A stretch of DNA of 64,000 nucleotides from Ciborinia camelliae (taxonomy: Eukaryota > Ascomycota > Leotiomycetes > Helotiales > Sclerotiniaceae), in the NCBI GenBank assembly GCA_025890175.1, contig JANPYM010000005.1:965085-1029084 (forward strand), read 5' to 3'. A model generated the notes under the pieces. That model was not told the origin of the DNA. It saw nothing but the letters and a program-made list of their open reading frames with translations, and searched no databases. A program made the translations under genes and the position numbers. Positions 24,248 to 35,830 of this stretch are shown one piece after another (the first letter of the stretch is position 1; every line of letters begins with the position of its first letter).

Positions 24248-25671
24248 TTACATCGAAAAGTCTCCATTCATCTCACAAGTCATAATGAATGGTGCCGTGA
24301 TACCTCCAAGGTATAATTTCCCCTTCTTGACGTCATGAACAGCGGCCGTCACTGCCGACAGAATGGTTCCGTCATCTTCCGCCAAAATTTCAACCAAATA
24401 GCCCTCGTAACTCTTGCCAAGATCTTTACCTTCTCTTATTCCTTCTCTAATCATGCGATTGAAATTATCTCCTCTTCTTCGAATTCGTACCACTGCCGCG
24501 GGAATTTGGATTGACTGGTCATTCAAACTTTGTACCCATTTATAGGTCTTTGGGATTGATGCAGCTATAATGTCGCCATTCTCATCAATACTCATATTAT
24601 CGATTGGATATGGCGCCTGCAGCGTATCCAATTTTAAGAGAGTCTTTTCCTCAGTAAGAGAGAATATTTGGATTTCGTGTAAGAGTGTGTTTGGGACATA
24701 TATGAGTCCATCGCGCCCTGTGACCAACCCATTTGGACCAGTGAGTCCAGATGAGTGAGCGATTTTGCAGTGATTCGCATGGGCATCACAGTAACCGATA
24801 CTACCACCTCCAAGGAGGATATCTAAATGGCGACGCTATAGTTTTCTTCAGTCCGTTATTGAACAATCATAAAAGTTGTGTGAGACTTACAAATCCGACC
24901 TTCGCACTATGGTCATTTGTAAACAAGAAATCATCGTCATTCACCCAGGCCACTTGGTTTGGAGTTTGGATTGCTGGATTTGTATACGTTCTCACGTGTC
25001 TCATGGAGCCACTCCCAATTTGGCTATGGAATAGCTCAATAGTAGAATTTGCACCTAATTTGACAGGATCGAGAGCATCACCGTTGATAAAATCTATTGG
25101 TGGTCGATGGTTGATAAGTAGAATGCGCAGGATATCAGTCTTCGGATCTGAGCGAATGTCGAAACCATGGAGGTTAAATGTACCATCTCCATTGTTGCCA
25201 AAGAAATTCTCCGTCGTCATCCACTGAAGACGAGATTTTAAGGGGCCACTCCCTCGGGTATCCAAAATAGCAATTCTGTCTGTTAGACCTCGTCCGGAAG
25301 CATTCAAACGGTCGGCACTGTGGTAGATCCAGTGAATCAGTCAAGTGATACCACATCGATAGGGAGAAAAGATTCCACTAATCGAAGTATAAAGCCTAGA
25401 AAAGTACAAACGCGGGAAGCCACTGTAAACGACTTTGAACATCGGAGCACGCCATATATAGGTATCCACTGGCATGATGGAACCACATGTCTTCGCATGC
25501 TTCAATGCCAAGATTGTCGATTCTCTCACAAGTTGCATTGTACGCGTCAATTGTCGAAATTGAACGACCAAAGCCGGCAACATCAAATACAATGCGTTTG
25601 AAGAGAAACTGATAGAGAATTGCGATTAAGGCAACAGTGATGGTCGTTCTGCGCGTGAAGAAGCTCGCCAT
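24248..25671 (-). CDS. Paraoxonase / SMP-30-like beta-propeller lactonase
   Basis: Exons 25671-25412, 25317-24891 and 24835-24248 encode 424 aa. I start at 25671 (MASFFTRRT) because the earlier in-frame ATG at 25761 would translate a GACAGA microsatellite. An N-terminal hydrophobic helix (TITVALIAILYQFLF) suggests a signal anchor. The body matches the fungal arylesterase/paraoxonase-like six-bladed propeller family: CEDMWFHHASGYLYMACS, RLNASGR, NLHGFDIRSD (the HG block with metal and active-site residues), TPNQVAWVNDDDFLFTNDH, GPNGLVTGRDGLIYV, DNMSIDENGDI and a final YLGGITAPFIMTCE. Family members hydrolyse lactones and aryl esters using calcium; the substrate here is unknown. The ER lumen or cell surface is the likely location. 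The first intron uses a GTTTGT donor, chosen because it restores the family sequence across the join. Confidence 0.85.
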
Positions 25672-26951
25672 ATTTGTGGAATATAGGTTTCTCCCCCAAT
25701 GAAGAGAATGAATTGCACAAAGAAAAAGAATGATGACAGAGACAGAGACAGAGACTGACACGGATCAATCATGAGGTACTTTAAGAGTTGAATGTTTCTC
25801 CAACTCCTGTTTAATTCTACTATTGTTGTTATTGTCGTTGCGGGGAGGTGGATTGAACCTCGGCTTGGCGGCATGTAGATTATTTGATTGTTAATCCGAC
25901 TGCATTTGCATTCGCATCTCTTACCATTTTGGGAATTTTTGACAATTGAGAACTTAATCTGTATAGTTGGTGACGGCAATACAAATTCGTCATAGAAAGA
26001 CCTAAAATCCCCCTTGGCGATATGATGTGAGATTGTTCACAATGTCCAACTGTTGGGGAAGGAAAAGGAGAGTTTCAACAGAGACCTACTTCCACGTCTT
26101 CTCATATCCTCAAGAGTTACGCGCCGAACAATCGCTCCCAGGAAGGAATGAAATGAGAAGTTGAAAACAGACTTGGGGCAGGAATGAGGTTTATAATGGC
26201 GGGGGCGTGTTTATCATGATCAGTAGGAGTATTCAACCTGAGATTTGACAATGTCAAATGGTCTCTTAGACTTGAGGTTAGATGTCTCATGGGTAACCTT
26301 AATACTCTTCAAAGTTCCAAAATCAGATTTGACAATCCAACAGTCTCTCAGGCTCAGATGTATAAAAATTTGAAAGGAGGTTGTTTGGTACGATTTACAC
26401 ATATATCCTGCCTCGTCCTCATCGCCGCTTACCTCCTGCTATTCTTGCTTGCTATTGTGGTCGACAATACCCGTGGACCTTCGCGGTAGATGACTTGGTC
26501 CGTGCACTCAAAAGCCAACCTCGATTTTTATCACTTCCTCTAGTAGTCATGGACAGTTTTCGAAGTTACAAATTCTTCTTCAATTCTTCACAAGAAAATC
26601 AACGACGTTATTATAATTAATTTCAGTAACATTTCCTCATTCAATTAAAATTAAACATGGAGATGCCCTCATGTTCCATCCATTACTACCTCCATACGTT
26701 CCTCAGCCTTAAAGAAAACAATTGGAAAGATCGATATAATGATCGATATCAAAACTGACTAAATGAAAAACACCTTAATAAATGGACACCGTCACCGTAT
26801 TCCAGCCCATCCAGAGCGATCTCATCATCAAAAGAAATTCCCATTCACCAAGGGCACGATCTCCATCCACCCAGCATTAGAAACCATCCGATTCAGCAAC
26901 GAGACCAGCCATCTAGTAATCGCAAAGCAACCCAGGTAAAGGAGATCGACT
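25672..26951. other. Intergenic region upstream of the lactonase gene
   Basis: Holds the lactonase promoter and the 3' flank of the 2EXR gene. A GACAGA repeat lies near 25735-25756. A T-arm-like sequence near 25850 was examined as a tRNA and rejected. No gene seen. Confidence 0.45.
25735..25756. repeat. GACAGA microsatellite in lactonase leader
   Basis: About four tandem hexamers immediately upstream of the chosen lactonase start; translating it would give an alternating Ser-Val N-terminus. Confidence 0.8.
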
Positions 26952-28617
26952 TTAGTTCTTTTCGCGCTTAACGTGGACTTGAGATAGCTCAAGGTCGTCG
27001 AGGTCCCTGTATCTTGACTTTCCGCCTTCTAGAAAATGGAACGAGTCGGGCTTGTACGCGGATGGATTTCGAGGACGGTGCTCTCGAATTGCGGCCATAA
27101 TATTATTTCTCCAAACGGACGAAGTCTTTCCGGAGGCAAAATCCTCAATTGCACAGGTCTCTCCTCCAGCGTCCACAGCAGCATTCTCCATTTCTTTGAA
27201 TTCCTTGACACGTCGATGGAATCCCCCGCAAGGAAATTTGATATGATAGCGCTCCTCGTGTGAAAGCTCCCTAAGAGGCTCAATTTTGACGGTACCCACA
27301 CTGCAGCATTCCTTCTCGATTGTTCCTTCAAGTCCTTTGTGGTCCGCCCAGACAATTGTAAGCTTATTCAAGAGAGGCATGGCTGCCAATACTTGGCAAA
27401 ATGTCCAGTTTTTGCGACCAGTGTTGAGCCATTTCTCAGCGAGACGATAGTCGATAGCGAGATTCTTGATTTGGTCTCCAGCTGGTGAAAAGAATACATC
27501 CTTTAAGAATTGATATCCGAAGTCTTCACGCCAGGTATCCATACCGTGAGGCAAGGCATCGCGGTAAATGCGGCTGTGCTCCGTGTTGATGAAGATTGTG
27601 TCGACATCGTAATTGATATAGCATCTGAAATTGGTAGTTGATGCTTCAGGGCCGATGAAAGGATGATCCGGACCAAGTCCCAGAACGTTTCTCTCCTCAA
27701 TTCTTTCATCGTACATTTTCTTGTCTCTCTTCCAGGAGTTCTCGATGGTCAATTCTTTGTATTGCTTTAGACCTTCTACTCTGGCTAGCTGGCAGACGCT
27801 CAGAATAGCCGGATTCTTTACATCAGTAGATGCGTACATAATTATCCATTCTGCACAGCGTTTCGTGATATGAGCCTCTATAATACGCTCTTCCTTTGCT
27901 ACTAGATTCCATATAAGGCATTGGATTTCCGAAGGAAATTCGAGGAACTTCGGGAAATGTGGTTGAGAAAACATATCGTCTTCCATCGCCTCTTTGAGCA
28001 TGAAGCTCAAATGTTCCTGAGCTTCTGATGCGAAGTGATATTCGGCACATTCTACTTGATGTTTGTCGAAACGTACAGATCTCTCTGCACTTGTCTCTCC
28101 ATTGACATGACATTCTGGCAAATTTTTCTCAAGCTCAGGATCTTCATATACTGCTTGAGATTCCGAGACATAATTAAAAGCCCAAGGGAGCATCCTTCCT
28201 CCTGGGACAGCCGCTGTGAAAATGACCTCAGAGTTGCATTTCGATAAAGGTGCAAGTAGATCTGGGCAGCCTGGTATTGCGATTTTGACAAAGGAGAGTT
28301 GCATCTTAGTACCAATGACCAATGGTTCTTTGAAAGTTGGCTTGACAGAAACCTGGGTGTTTTCACTGAATTCTTTCGACTGTTCTTCCATAAGACTTTC
28401 GAAGGCAGAGAACAAGGAGGTAAATGGTGAGCTGCCCTTTATTCTCACCACAAGACCAGTGTCTGATAATGGGAAAGGAGTTTTCTCGGTGCATCTCTGT
28501 GGAGAATATGTCAGTAAAGCACGAAAGAGGAGACTGTTGATTTACTCTTACCTGTTTCTTGGTGAAGAGAGTTGTTGGCTTAGAAGGTTTTATGTTGAGT
28601 GGAGAGGTTCTGAGCAT
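26952..28617 (-). CDS. 2EXR-domain protein
   Basis: Exons 28617-28552 and 28496-26952 encode 536 aa. I add the upstream exon because the long frame lacks an ATG (its first possible codon is GTG); a 55-nt GTAAGA...CCACAG intron links it in phase to an ATG at 28617. The centre has the 2EXR signature FPKFLEFPSEIQCLIWNLV followed by ERIIE, then PAILSVCQLARVEGL and, near the middle, INYDVDTIFIN. This order (short motif, conserved Arg/Glu, IWxL, then D-T-I-F/Y) is the 2EXR arrangement found in large families in Pezizomycotina, especially Leotiomycetes. No biochemical role is established for the family. No membrane segment or signal is visible. A 46-bp minisatellite begins about 150 bp upstream of the start. 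Confidence 0.82.
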
Positions 28618-28764
28618 TTTCGCAAGCAGCAACACGACCAGCCCATTGCAAAGAAGCTATGGAGCCTTGTTAGCATGATATCTAGAAGAATACACTCTAC
28701 AAGGTGGTTTCTTACCATCTTGTTTGCCGACATGTTTGTTGAGGTTGTAGTTATGTGTAAAGGC

Positions 28765-28902
28765 TGAATGTGTCTGAAGATTAAAAGAACTTCTTCGGTG
28801 AACAAAAGATTGAATGTGTCTGAAGATTGAAAGAACTTTTTCAGTGAACAAAAGATTGAATGTGTCTGAAGATTGAAAGAACTTCTTCAGTGAACGAAAG
28901 GT
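28765..28902. repeat. 46-bp minisatellite, three copies
   Basis: Three head-to-tail units start at 28765, 28811 and 28857. Each begins TGAATGTGTCTGAAGATT; copies differ at only a few positions. The array sits directly upstream of the 2EXR gene. Confidence 0.95.
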
Positions 28903-30048
28903 TGAAGCTCAAATACATTCCTGGTGCTAGGAGCAGGCCATCAGTCGAGGCAGGTGAATATACTCGCGCCCTTAGGCGAACCACACACGTTGATCTCGTC
29001 TCAGCTTGAGAAGCTAGTGGACAACTTCAGCCGATATCGGCAAATGAACAGCCTTTCCCTTCGGTATGATATAATGTTTTATGTTTCTATATACGTCATT
29101 CGAGGGCCTAATCCTCGGTAGGATGTGAGTGTAATAAGTCATGAGGTTGCATCAAACAGATCAGTGTGCTGTTGCCTAATGTAGATTTAGAGATTGGAAT
29201 GAGCATCTCATTTTGAATAGAATTCCTTATTGTATAACTGGAGTCTAGAAGTACGACGCTTTAGACCAGTGGTAGGATACACTGAATTCTTCTTTGCATG
29301 CATGATGTGCGAAAATCTCTCATGATGATGAATTGATACACAAATGTACCTCCTTAGGAACACATGAACATAAGCCTAAAATTCTCATTATCTGGGTGGG
29401 TGCTCGGTTTTACACTTTAGTCTTTACATATATATGATGTTAAAGCTTAGCCCCCGGTCATTTCAAATGAGCCAGCAATCATATCATGGCATTATTGTTC
29501 CTACAATTTTGGTGTGAGGATTCGCTTATACAGCCAAAAGGCTTGGCTAGACATTCACCAAAACTGCCAACATTCATTTGCAAGTCTTCATTGCATTAAT
29601 GTTTGTTTGAATGATGTTTGTAATATTTCTTTCCTTTCTTCTCAGACTCCTTGTATCTCCCACTAACTCTCATACTCTACAACCAGCATGCACGCAAACA
29701 AACAAAAAATATAAATAGTAGTCAACAAACCATCTTTGGGAAGACTTTCCATCCTAACCAATGACAAGAAGTGTATGATGAAAGGTTCCAGCCAACAGAC
29801 AATGACACTCAATCAAACACATTCATTTCACTCTTGATGTACACGATACATTCGATAATGATAAACCGATATTCATTTCATATTCGAACGAATTCACAAC
29901 TTCGGGTTGCATAAGTGCGAGGACCGAAAACCTGGCATGATTTACTGGTTTGAGAAATTCACCTTCTTGTGGTTACCTGATTCAGGTACCGATCCAGGTA
30001 CCAAAGCCCAAACCTAAGCGGTACGATCAAAGTGAACCTGGATAGGAA

Positions 30049-30152
30049 GCTAAGAAGCTGGAGGCGCAGGGGCAAATCGATCTGATAGGTGAGGAAGGGA
30101 GCTAAGAAACTTGAGGCGCAGGGGGAAACCGATTTGATAGGTATGGGAGGGG
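30049..30152. repeat. Imperfect 52-bp tandem duplication
   Basis: Two units, 30049-30100 and 30101-30152, share GCTAAGAA, GAGGCGCAGGGG and GATAGGT in register. A third, shorter piece (GGCGCAGGGGCAAG) follows at about 30178. Confidence 0.8.
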
Positions 30153-30785
30153 CAAGCGAAATCTCGAAGTCTCCGATGGCGCAGGGGCAAGGTGATTGGT
30201 GATTGGTGAATAATCCAAGTGAGCAGACCGACCAACAGAATCTCCCTTGTTCATATTTATTTGACTGTGCCCGGGGTGTTTCAGATTCTGGGTTTCAGGA
30301 TTGAGAAGTGGAAGAACCTTGGAAATCGAGAAATATCAAGGAATGTCCAGATGGGAACCTTGATGACCACTTCTTTCTTCATTCATTGGTGAAAAGTGAT
30401 GCCATGTTAAATATAACTAGGAGTTCTAGATCTGTTACGTTTTTTTGCCTGAACTTTAAGGGTTTTGTGCTCATGTCCATGTTCCAAGGTTCTGAGCTCT
30501 GGATGGTGGTTGGTTGGTTGATATGGGGATTTTTCACTTCTTTCTTTACCTACCTACCTACTCAGCCCCAAAATAAAGCATGATTTATTTTTACCCTTTT
30601 ATTCATCTTTGGGAAATAAGAGCAGAGGAAATAAGAAATCTAAATCTTTTTTTATATCATGAATAAATGAATCTCTATAGTGGTGCAGATCTAAATGATT
30701 CTCCCAGTATCTCAATTCTATAAATTTCTTTCCTCACACTCATCTATCCACTTTATCCATTTTATCTCTTCACTCTCTCCTTAGT

Positions 30786-30833
30786 CTCTGCTTCCTTCTT
30801 CCTTCTTCCTTCTCTCTCCTCCCTCCTCCCTTT
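30786..30833. repeat. CTTCCTT/CTCC pyrimidine tract
   Basis: A near-pure pyrimidine run on the plus strand immediately 3' of the MFS stop codon, hence in its likely 3' UTR. Confidence 0.7.
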
Positions 30834-32846
30834 TCATTTCTTCCCCCTCCCATAAGCTTCTTTTGGCAAAAACGGTACCGCAATAACCAATCCCACCGCA
30901 ACCAAGACTTCAAAAACCCAAATAAAATACCCCCAGAGTATCTGATGCGTAACGCCATACGCGAAAATGGCAGTGAAGAGTGCGGGGACAAAAGCGCGCG
31001 AACCGCTTGTCGCGGCGAGAGCGATACTGTTAAGGGTGCCGAGGGTTTGAGATGAGGGCGCAATGTCATTGAGTGCAAGTTGGCCGCAAGCTGTGGTGAA
31101 GGTTAGTTTATTTTTAAGGTGAGATGATATGTAGGTGGCTTGAAGGTGAGATGAAAGGAAGCATAAAAAATAAAACTTACTAAACGCCATACTAACACCG
31201 ACCCCCATGGCCATACACAACGGATATACAATCCAAAACGCCGTCTCCCATCCCATTCGCAACATGAAATTCGCAAAAGGACAGGATGCGAAGAGGAAGG
31301 GCCAGAAGAAAGCGCAAGCGCGCAGGATCCCGATGGTTCCAATGCGTTTATGGAGAGGGGGGAAAACAACGATCATCCAGAAGGCTTGGGAGAAACCAGC
31401 GAGGGCCATGAAGAGCGAGATGCGGAGGGGGGTAAACCCTAGTCCGCCGAGGGAAATGGGCGTGAACCAGAATACGGGGAGGACTATGAAGGGGAGGGGG
31501 GTCAGTGACATGGTGGAGGGGGGGAGCAAGGGGGAGTGTGAGCCTGTGAGGGACAAACCGGATGTGTAGACTGTGCCCATGAGATTTAGGTGACAGTAGA
31601 TATAAACACAACGTGCAACTCCTGGAAATTTAAGAAGTTCCCGTGTAGTCATTCCATCGTGTGCTCCTACTTTCTGATATGTTTTCTTTCCCAATGTCTT
31701 GCATCCGATTAGTCATGCTCATTTTCTATTATGATACCTAATTGATAGATAACTAACCTCTTTAACAAGAAACGTCGCAACAAACGCTGCACTCAATGCG
31801 AATAATCCCGTACAGATAGTAGGAAGAGCAAAAGGGAATTCCTCGAAAAACTTAATCCCGCTGAATAGAGATGGGTATTGTTTAGCTGGTTCGGAGAGAG
31901 CGCCGCCTTGAGGATGGAAGTCAGTATGAGAATCTCCTACAAGATTCAGAAAAGAATAAATCGTAATACCTATCAGCGGTCCAATAAGAATTCCCATATT
32001 TCCTGCCACGGAAAAATAGCTAAAAGCTCTTGCCTGAGTTTTTTTCGTGCTATTTTCCGAGATCATCGTTCGAACGGTACTTTTTTCTCAATCAGCCATG
32101 ATCAGCATAACAGAATACAATGCCACATCATAACAACGATGAAAGCTAAGGATACTCACACAATCGTCCCTGCAAAAAGTCCCGCAACACATCGAAAAAC
32201 AACCAACTGCCAAATACTCCTCCCAAACCCAAAAACCCCCGTCGCGAGCGAGATGCCTAGGAGCGAAGTAATCATAATGGGTTTGCGACCGAATTTATCC
32301 GAGGCGCGACCCCAGTGGACCATGAGCATCATTTCCGTGATGGAAAATAAAGATTCCTGTTCCGCAATCAGTTTCAATTCCTCGTATTCACAAACCTCCC
32401 CCCCTTCCCCTTCCCCTTCCTTTCCCCCACAAAAGAATAGCACCAACAAGCAAAGAAAACTGATTTAAAAAACCCCCCCAGAAGAATGCCATACATACAA
32501 TCAAGCCCGAATAAAACCCGACCTCTCCCTGTCCAATATCACCAATCTCCCACAACATCTGATTCAGAAAAGCAAAGATGGAGAAGAACGCAATGGGTTC
32601 CACGAGGCGGACATAGCAAAGACCGAGGATTTGTCCGACGGGAAGAGGCGTTTCATCTCCATCCCCATCTCCATCAGCATCATTATCATCTTCTCCTTCT
32701 CTTCCTTCTGCACCCCGAGTTTGAGTTTCCGACGCGATGGGTTTAGATCCCGTGATCAGTGCATTTTGTATCTCGGTAGGTTCGGTGAGGGGCGCGAGGA
32801 GGGGTTCACGTTCATTGATTTCGTCCGCGGAATACGCGGGTGACAT
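30834..32846 (-). CDS. MFS transporter, Ycr023c/ZIFL-like
   Basis: Exons 32846-32499, 32356-32160, 32079-31758, 31697-31181 and 31090-30834 give 546 aa with about 12 helices. A cytosolic acidic N-terminus (a run of Asp/Gly near residue 60) precedes helix 1 (RLVEPIAFFSIFAFLNQM). Helices 2-3 are joined by the motif-A form GRASDKFGRKPIM, and helix 4 begins QLVVFRCVAGLFAG. SYFSVAGNMGILIGPLIG is the motif-C-like helix 5. The Pro-containing first helix beside VEP and the overall order match the fungal Ycr023c group, related to plant zinc-induced-facilitator-like carriers and bacterial Tet proteins. The substrate is not known; vacuolar or plasma-membrane proton-coupled export is likely. The first intron is 142 nt and unusually rich in C and T (G and A on the coding strand). 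Confidence 0.87.
32391..32437. repeat. Polypyrimidine/polypurine tract within an intron
   Basis: An almost pure C/T run on the plus strand, with repeated CCCCTT, inside the first intron of the MFS gene. Confidence 0.8.
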
Positions 32847-33696
32847 TTTTTATTTTTTGTGTGTCTCTCTCTCACTAGTGCCCTCTCTATCGCCCGTTGA
32901 TTATCGTGAGAGAAGATGATGATGATTGATACATAAATAAAAGAGAAGGCGAGTGTCAGTAATTAAAAGGATGTAGAATTAGGTAGTTAAGTGACGAAAG
33001 CTATGATTATAGCTTTCGCTTATTAATCCCTTATTAATAGGGTATGACTACCTAGGTAGCGCCAACTTTTAGCGGTATTAGGCCCCACGTTAGGCCTTAT
33101 TCAGGGGTTTGGGGCTGGTTATTCGGGTATCCATGTATCTGATTCCATTCTAATAATTTGATATTGGGTATATTTGAGCAGAAAATGGAAATGATGGAGA
33201 TAATTTGATGTTGCGTTCATGACTTTCAGTATTATTTCAAATATTTAATTAGGTAGTAATCGATTACTCGTCGCGCATTAGCTTCGATTGCATTACCTAG
33301 GTACCTACCTAATCGGCGCTCATTTCTTCTCATCTTTCGGTCAAAATTTTCCCGCCCTCTCGTCAATCAAACTTTCAGTCCTCTCAACCTCGACCTCGAT
33401 CAAGGCAATGCAATGATACCGCATCCTACATAGGTTGAGTCTCAATAATTTTTTATGTCTAACGGAATAGTGTAGTGTCAGATAGTAGCGGTGAGAATTT
33501 GATACTACAGTACGCACGAGTTGGCTGCCTGCAGGTTGCTGATGGTGACCAGTCGATTGATTGATTATATTTTACATCAGCCCTCAATTGCAAACACGGA
33601 TTTGCGTCACGGTGATAGCCTGTTTTAAAATGCATTGGAAATTCTCGTTGTAATTCATATGTTGGGTTAAATTTACTATTTGACTTGACGTTACAT
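32847..33696. other. Intergenic region upstream of the MFS gene
   Basis: Includes the MFS leader and CCTAGGTA-type runs near 33050 and 33295. No gene seen. Confidence 0.5.
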
Positions 33697-35830
33697 TTAG
33701 AAAGGACCGTCACTATACGGACAAGCAGATCCCAACGTCGCACTTCCACTTCTCAGATAGCAAACCTTTTGCTTGGCGCAAGCTTCTGTACTACAGCTTT
33801 CCGTCATCGCCGAACTTTTTGTTTCAAGGAAATTGTAAACCTCCACTAAAGTATTGTTCGCCAACATGTTCTCTGTAACGCCATGCCAGAATGCGCCGTC
33901 AAGAGGAGCATTGGCAGGCCAAGTCGTGTTAGGGTCATATATTTGGCGCGCATCGTACTCGAACTCCCAGACTGGTGTTGTCCAGATATTGGCATTCGAC
34001 ATATTGGCGAAGTAGGTTTGAGAATTAATGACGGAGAAAGTCGAAGCGTCGACCTCGAGGTGAACCCAGCCAGCATTGTTTCCAGTGAGAGGGGTAATAG
34101 AAGGCCCGATGTATCCGACTTGGAGAGGATTGTTGTAGTCCACCATGGTAGTGTTACGAATGATCGAAGATGTATTGCTAGAGGTTGTCGAGTTTGGTAG
34201 GTAATCGTAATAGATCATAAGTTGATCTTCATGTGTATGTCCAAAGAATACTCCTGCGATTGTTGCTGGGGAAAACCGAGCAACAATACTATAGAATAGA
34301 GCTGTCGGATTGGGAAGCGCATTTGTACCATCATATCCCGAAAGAACATGACCGATTATCCAAACTCGTTGGTCGATATCTTCTGATTTTTGAAGTTCAT
34401 TTGCAAGGAACGTAAGAGTACCAGAAGTATCTGGATTGGTCATATTAAAGAAATTAAAGATGTTACCAGTGTACCAGAAGTCTGTGTTGATAGAAATGAT
34501 CTTTAGACCTTGAGGTGTGACTGTAGCATATGCACCATAATGATCTGAGGCGTACTGTGCTGCCTTACTATCAATCCATCCATTATTCAACCACAAGCTA
34601 GACAATAGATTGTAATTCCAAGAAAACACATTTGATTGTCCAGTAGAATTGTTAATGGAGTTTGGGGTGTTCCAAGCTTCCGGAAGAGAATCATGATTTC
34701 CTAAAGTCGCGTAGATAGGACTGTTTTTCATTTGAGCTTTGAAAGTTTGGTAAGTAACCGTCTCTTCATATTCAACATAAGCTCTGCTTATTTGATCATC
34801 ATTATCGTGGCTGACAATATCACCGGTAAAGATTGTAAATGCCACACTGGATCTGTTGATAAATTGGTCCATTGTTGAGAATGCCGAGAGGGCCAAATCG
34901 GGAGGTGAATCGCAGTAAAAGTATCCAAAACGAGAAGCCGGTATGGATGGGTTATTAGTCGTTGTCTCAAGAACAGTATTTGTCGAGTATGGCCTGCAGC
35001 AGAGGTATTGTGAGCAATTGGCTTCACTACCAATATCATATCGTGTATCTAAATGCCAATCCGAGAGATGTAGTACATCAATGGTATTGTCTGATGGTTA
35101 ATTAGAATTGATATATTGATAACTGACAATATACATGACTTACTAGATGGCGGAGGAGCTGTTGTCTTGTTGGCTGGCTTTGGTTTGAAGTATGCCGATT
35201 CATCAATAGGAATGGTTGGAGGCAAGCTGCAAGTGTCCCATACATAGAAACAGTAACCTTGCATATCGTCCGTGGCCATACTCATTCTTGCAAACAGCTG
35301 AGCAAGATACGGACCAGTTCCACCAATTCCTGAGTATTCCTCGTAACAGGTCTCAGCATAGATGCTATCATAAACTTTTGGGAAGGCCTCACAGGCACGA
35401 ATAAGAAGGTTCACAATCGTATCCACGGGTTGCATGATAGCTGCAAGATGCATTACTTCAGTACCTGAGATACATTTTGCGCAGTCGGTTGCAAGTCCAT
35501 TTCCATTCACAATGGCTTGTATCTCATTGAAAATATTGTCTTCGATTTCCTGCTTGCTAATGGCTATCAGCGGTGACACGTGAGAGAATTTGGATAGTCA
35601 TACCTTAATGTGGGCAATGGAACTGGGATAGGAGAACTTTCATTATACGAAGGTACAGGCCCGGTACCATTATAGTACAGATTTGGGCCTCCAGCAGCAT
35701 TCGGAATTATATTCGTGGGTGTTTTGTTTAATGCTTGAGGACTTGACGGAACTGATCGCCGCCTATGGCCTTTATGTGCCGCTGTGACTGACAGCAATGA
35801 TATCGTAGTGAATACAATAGGAAAATGCAT
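33697..35830 (-). CDS. Secreted acid sphingomyelinase-like phosphodiesterase
   Basis: Acid sphingomyelinases split sphingomyelin-type lipids to ceramide and a phospho-headgroup. Exons 35830-35604, 35556-35144 and 35090-33697 encode 677 aa. The start at 35830 gives a signal peptide (MHFPIVFTTISLLSVTAA). Next come a saposin-B-like region with paired cysteines (ATDCAKCISG, ACEAFP, CYEEY) and a Pro linker, then a calcineurin-like metallophosphoesterase domain: LSDWHLD, FTGDIVSHD, TLGNHD, IIGHV and GHTHED supply the expected Asp, His and Asn ligands of two zinc ions. Many N-x-S/T sites fit secretion. The C-terminus has a cysteine-rich end (ESCSTEACAKQKVCYL), also usual. Fungi make little true sphingomyelin, so the physiological substrate may be another phospholipid or host lipid. 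All introns join in phase and no residue is missing. Confidence 0.9.

Larger units (their letters stand above)
28903..30833. other. Intergenic region
   Basis: About 1.9 kb between the 2EXR gene's upstream side and the 3' end of the MFS gene. It contains a 52-bp duplication near 30049 and a CT-rich tract just after the MFS stop. No gene seen. Confidence 0.5.

Noticed and set aside
25672..25761. Longer N-terminus for the lactonase from ATG 25761
   Set aside because: It would translate a GACAGA microsatellite; the ATG at 25671 sits just before the hydrophobic anchor.
25840..25915. Possible tRNA on the minus strand (GGTTCAATCC T-arm-like sequence)
   Set aside because: No consistent acceptor stem, D-arm or anticodon stem could be folded around it.
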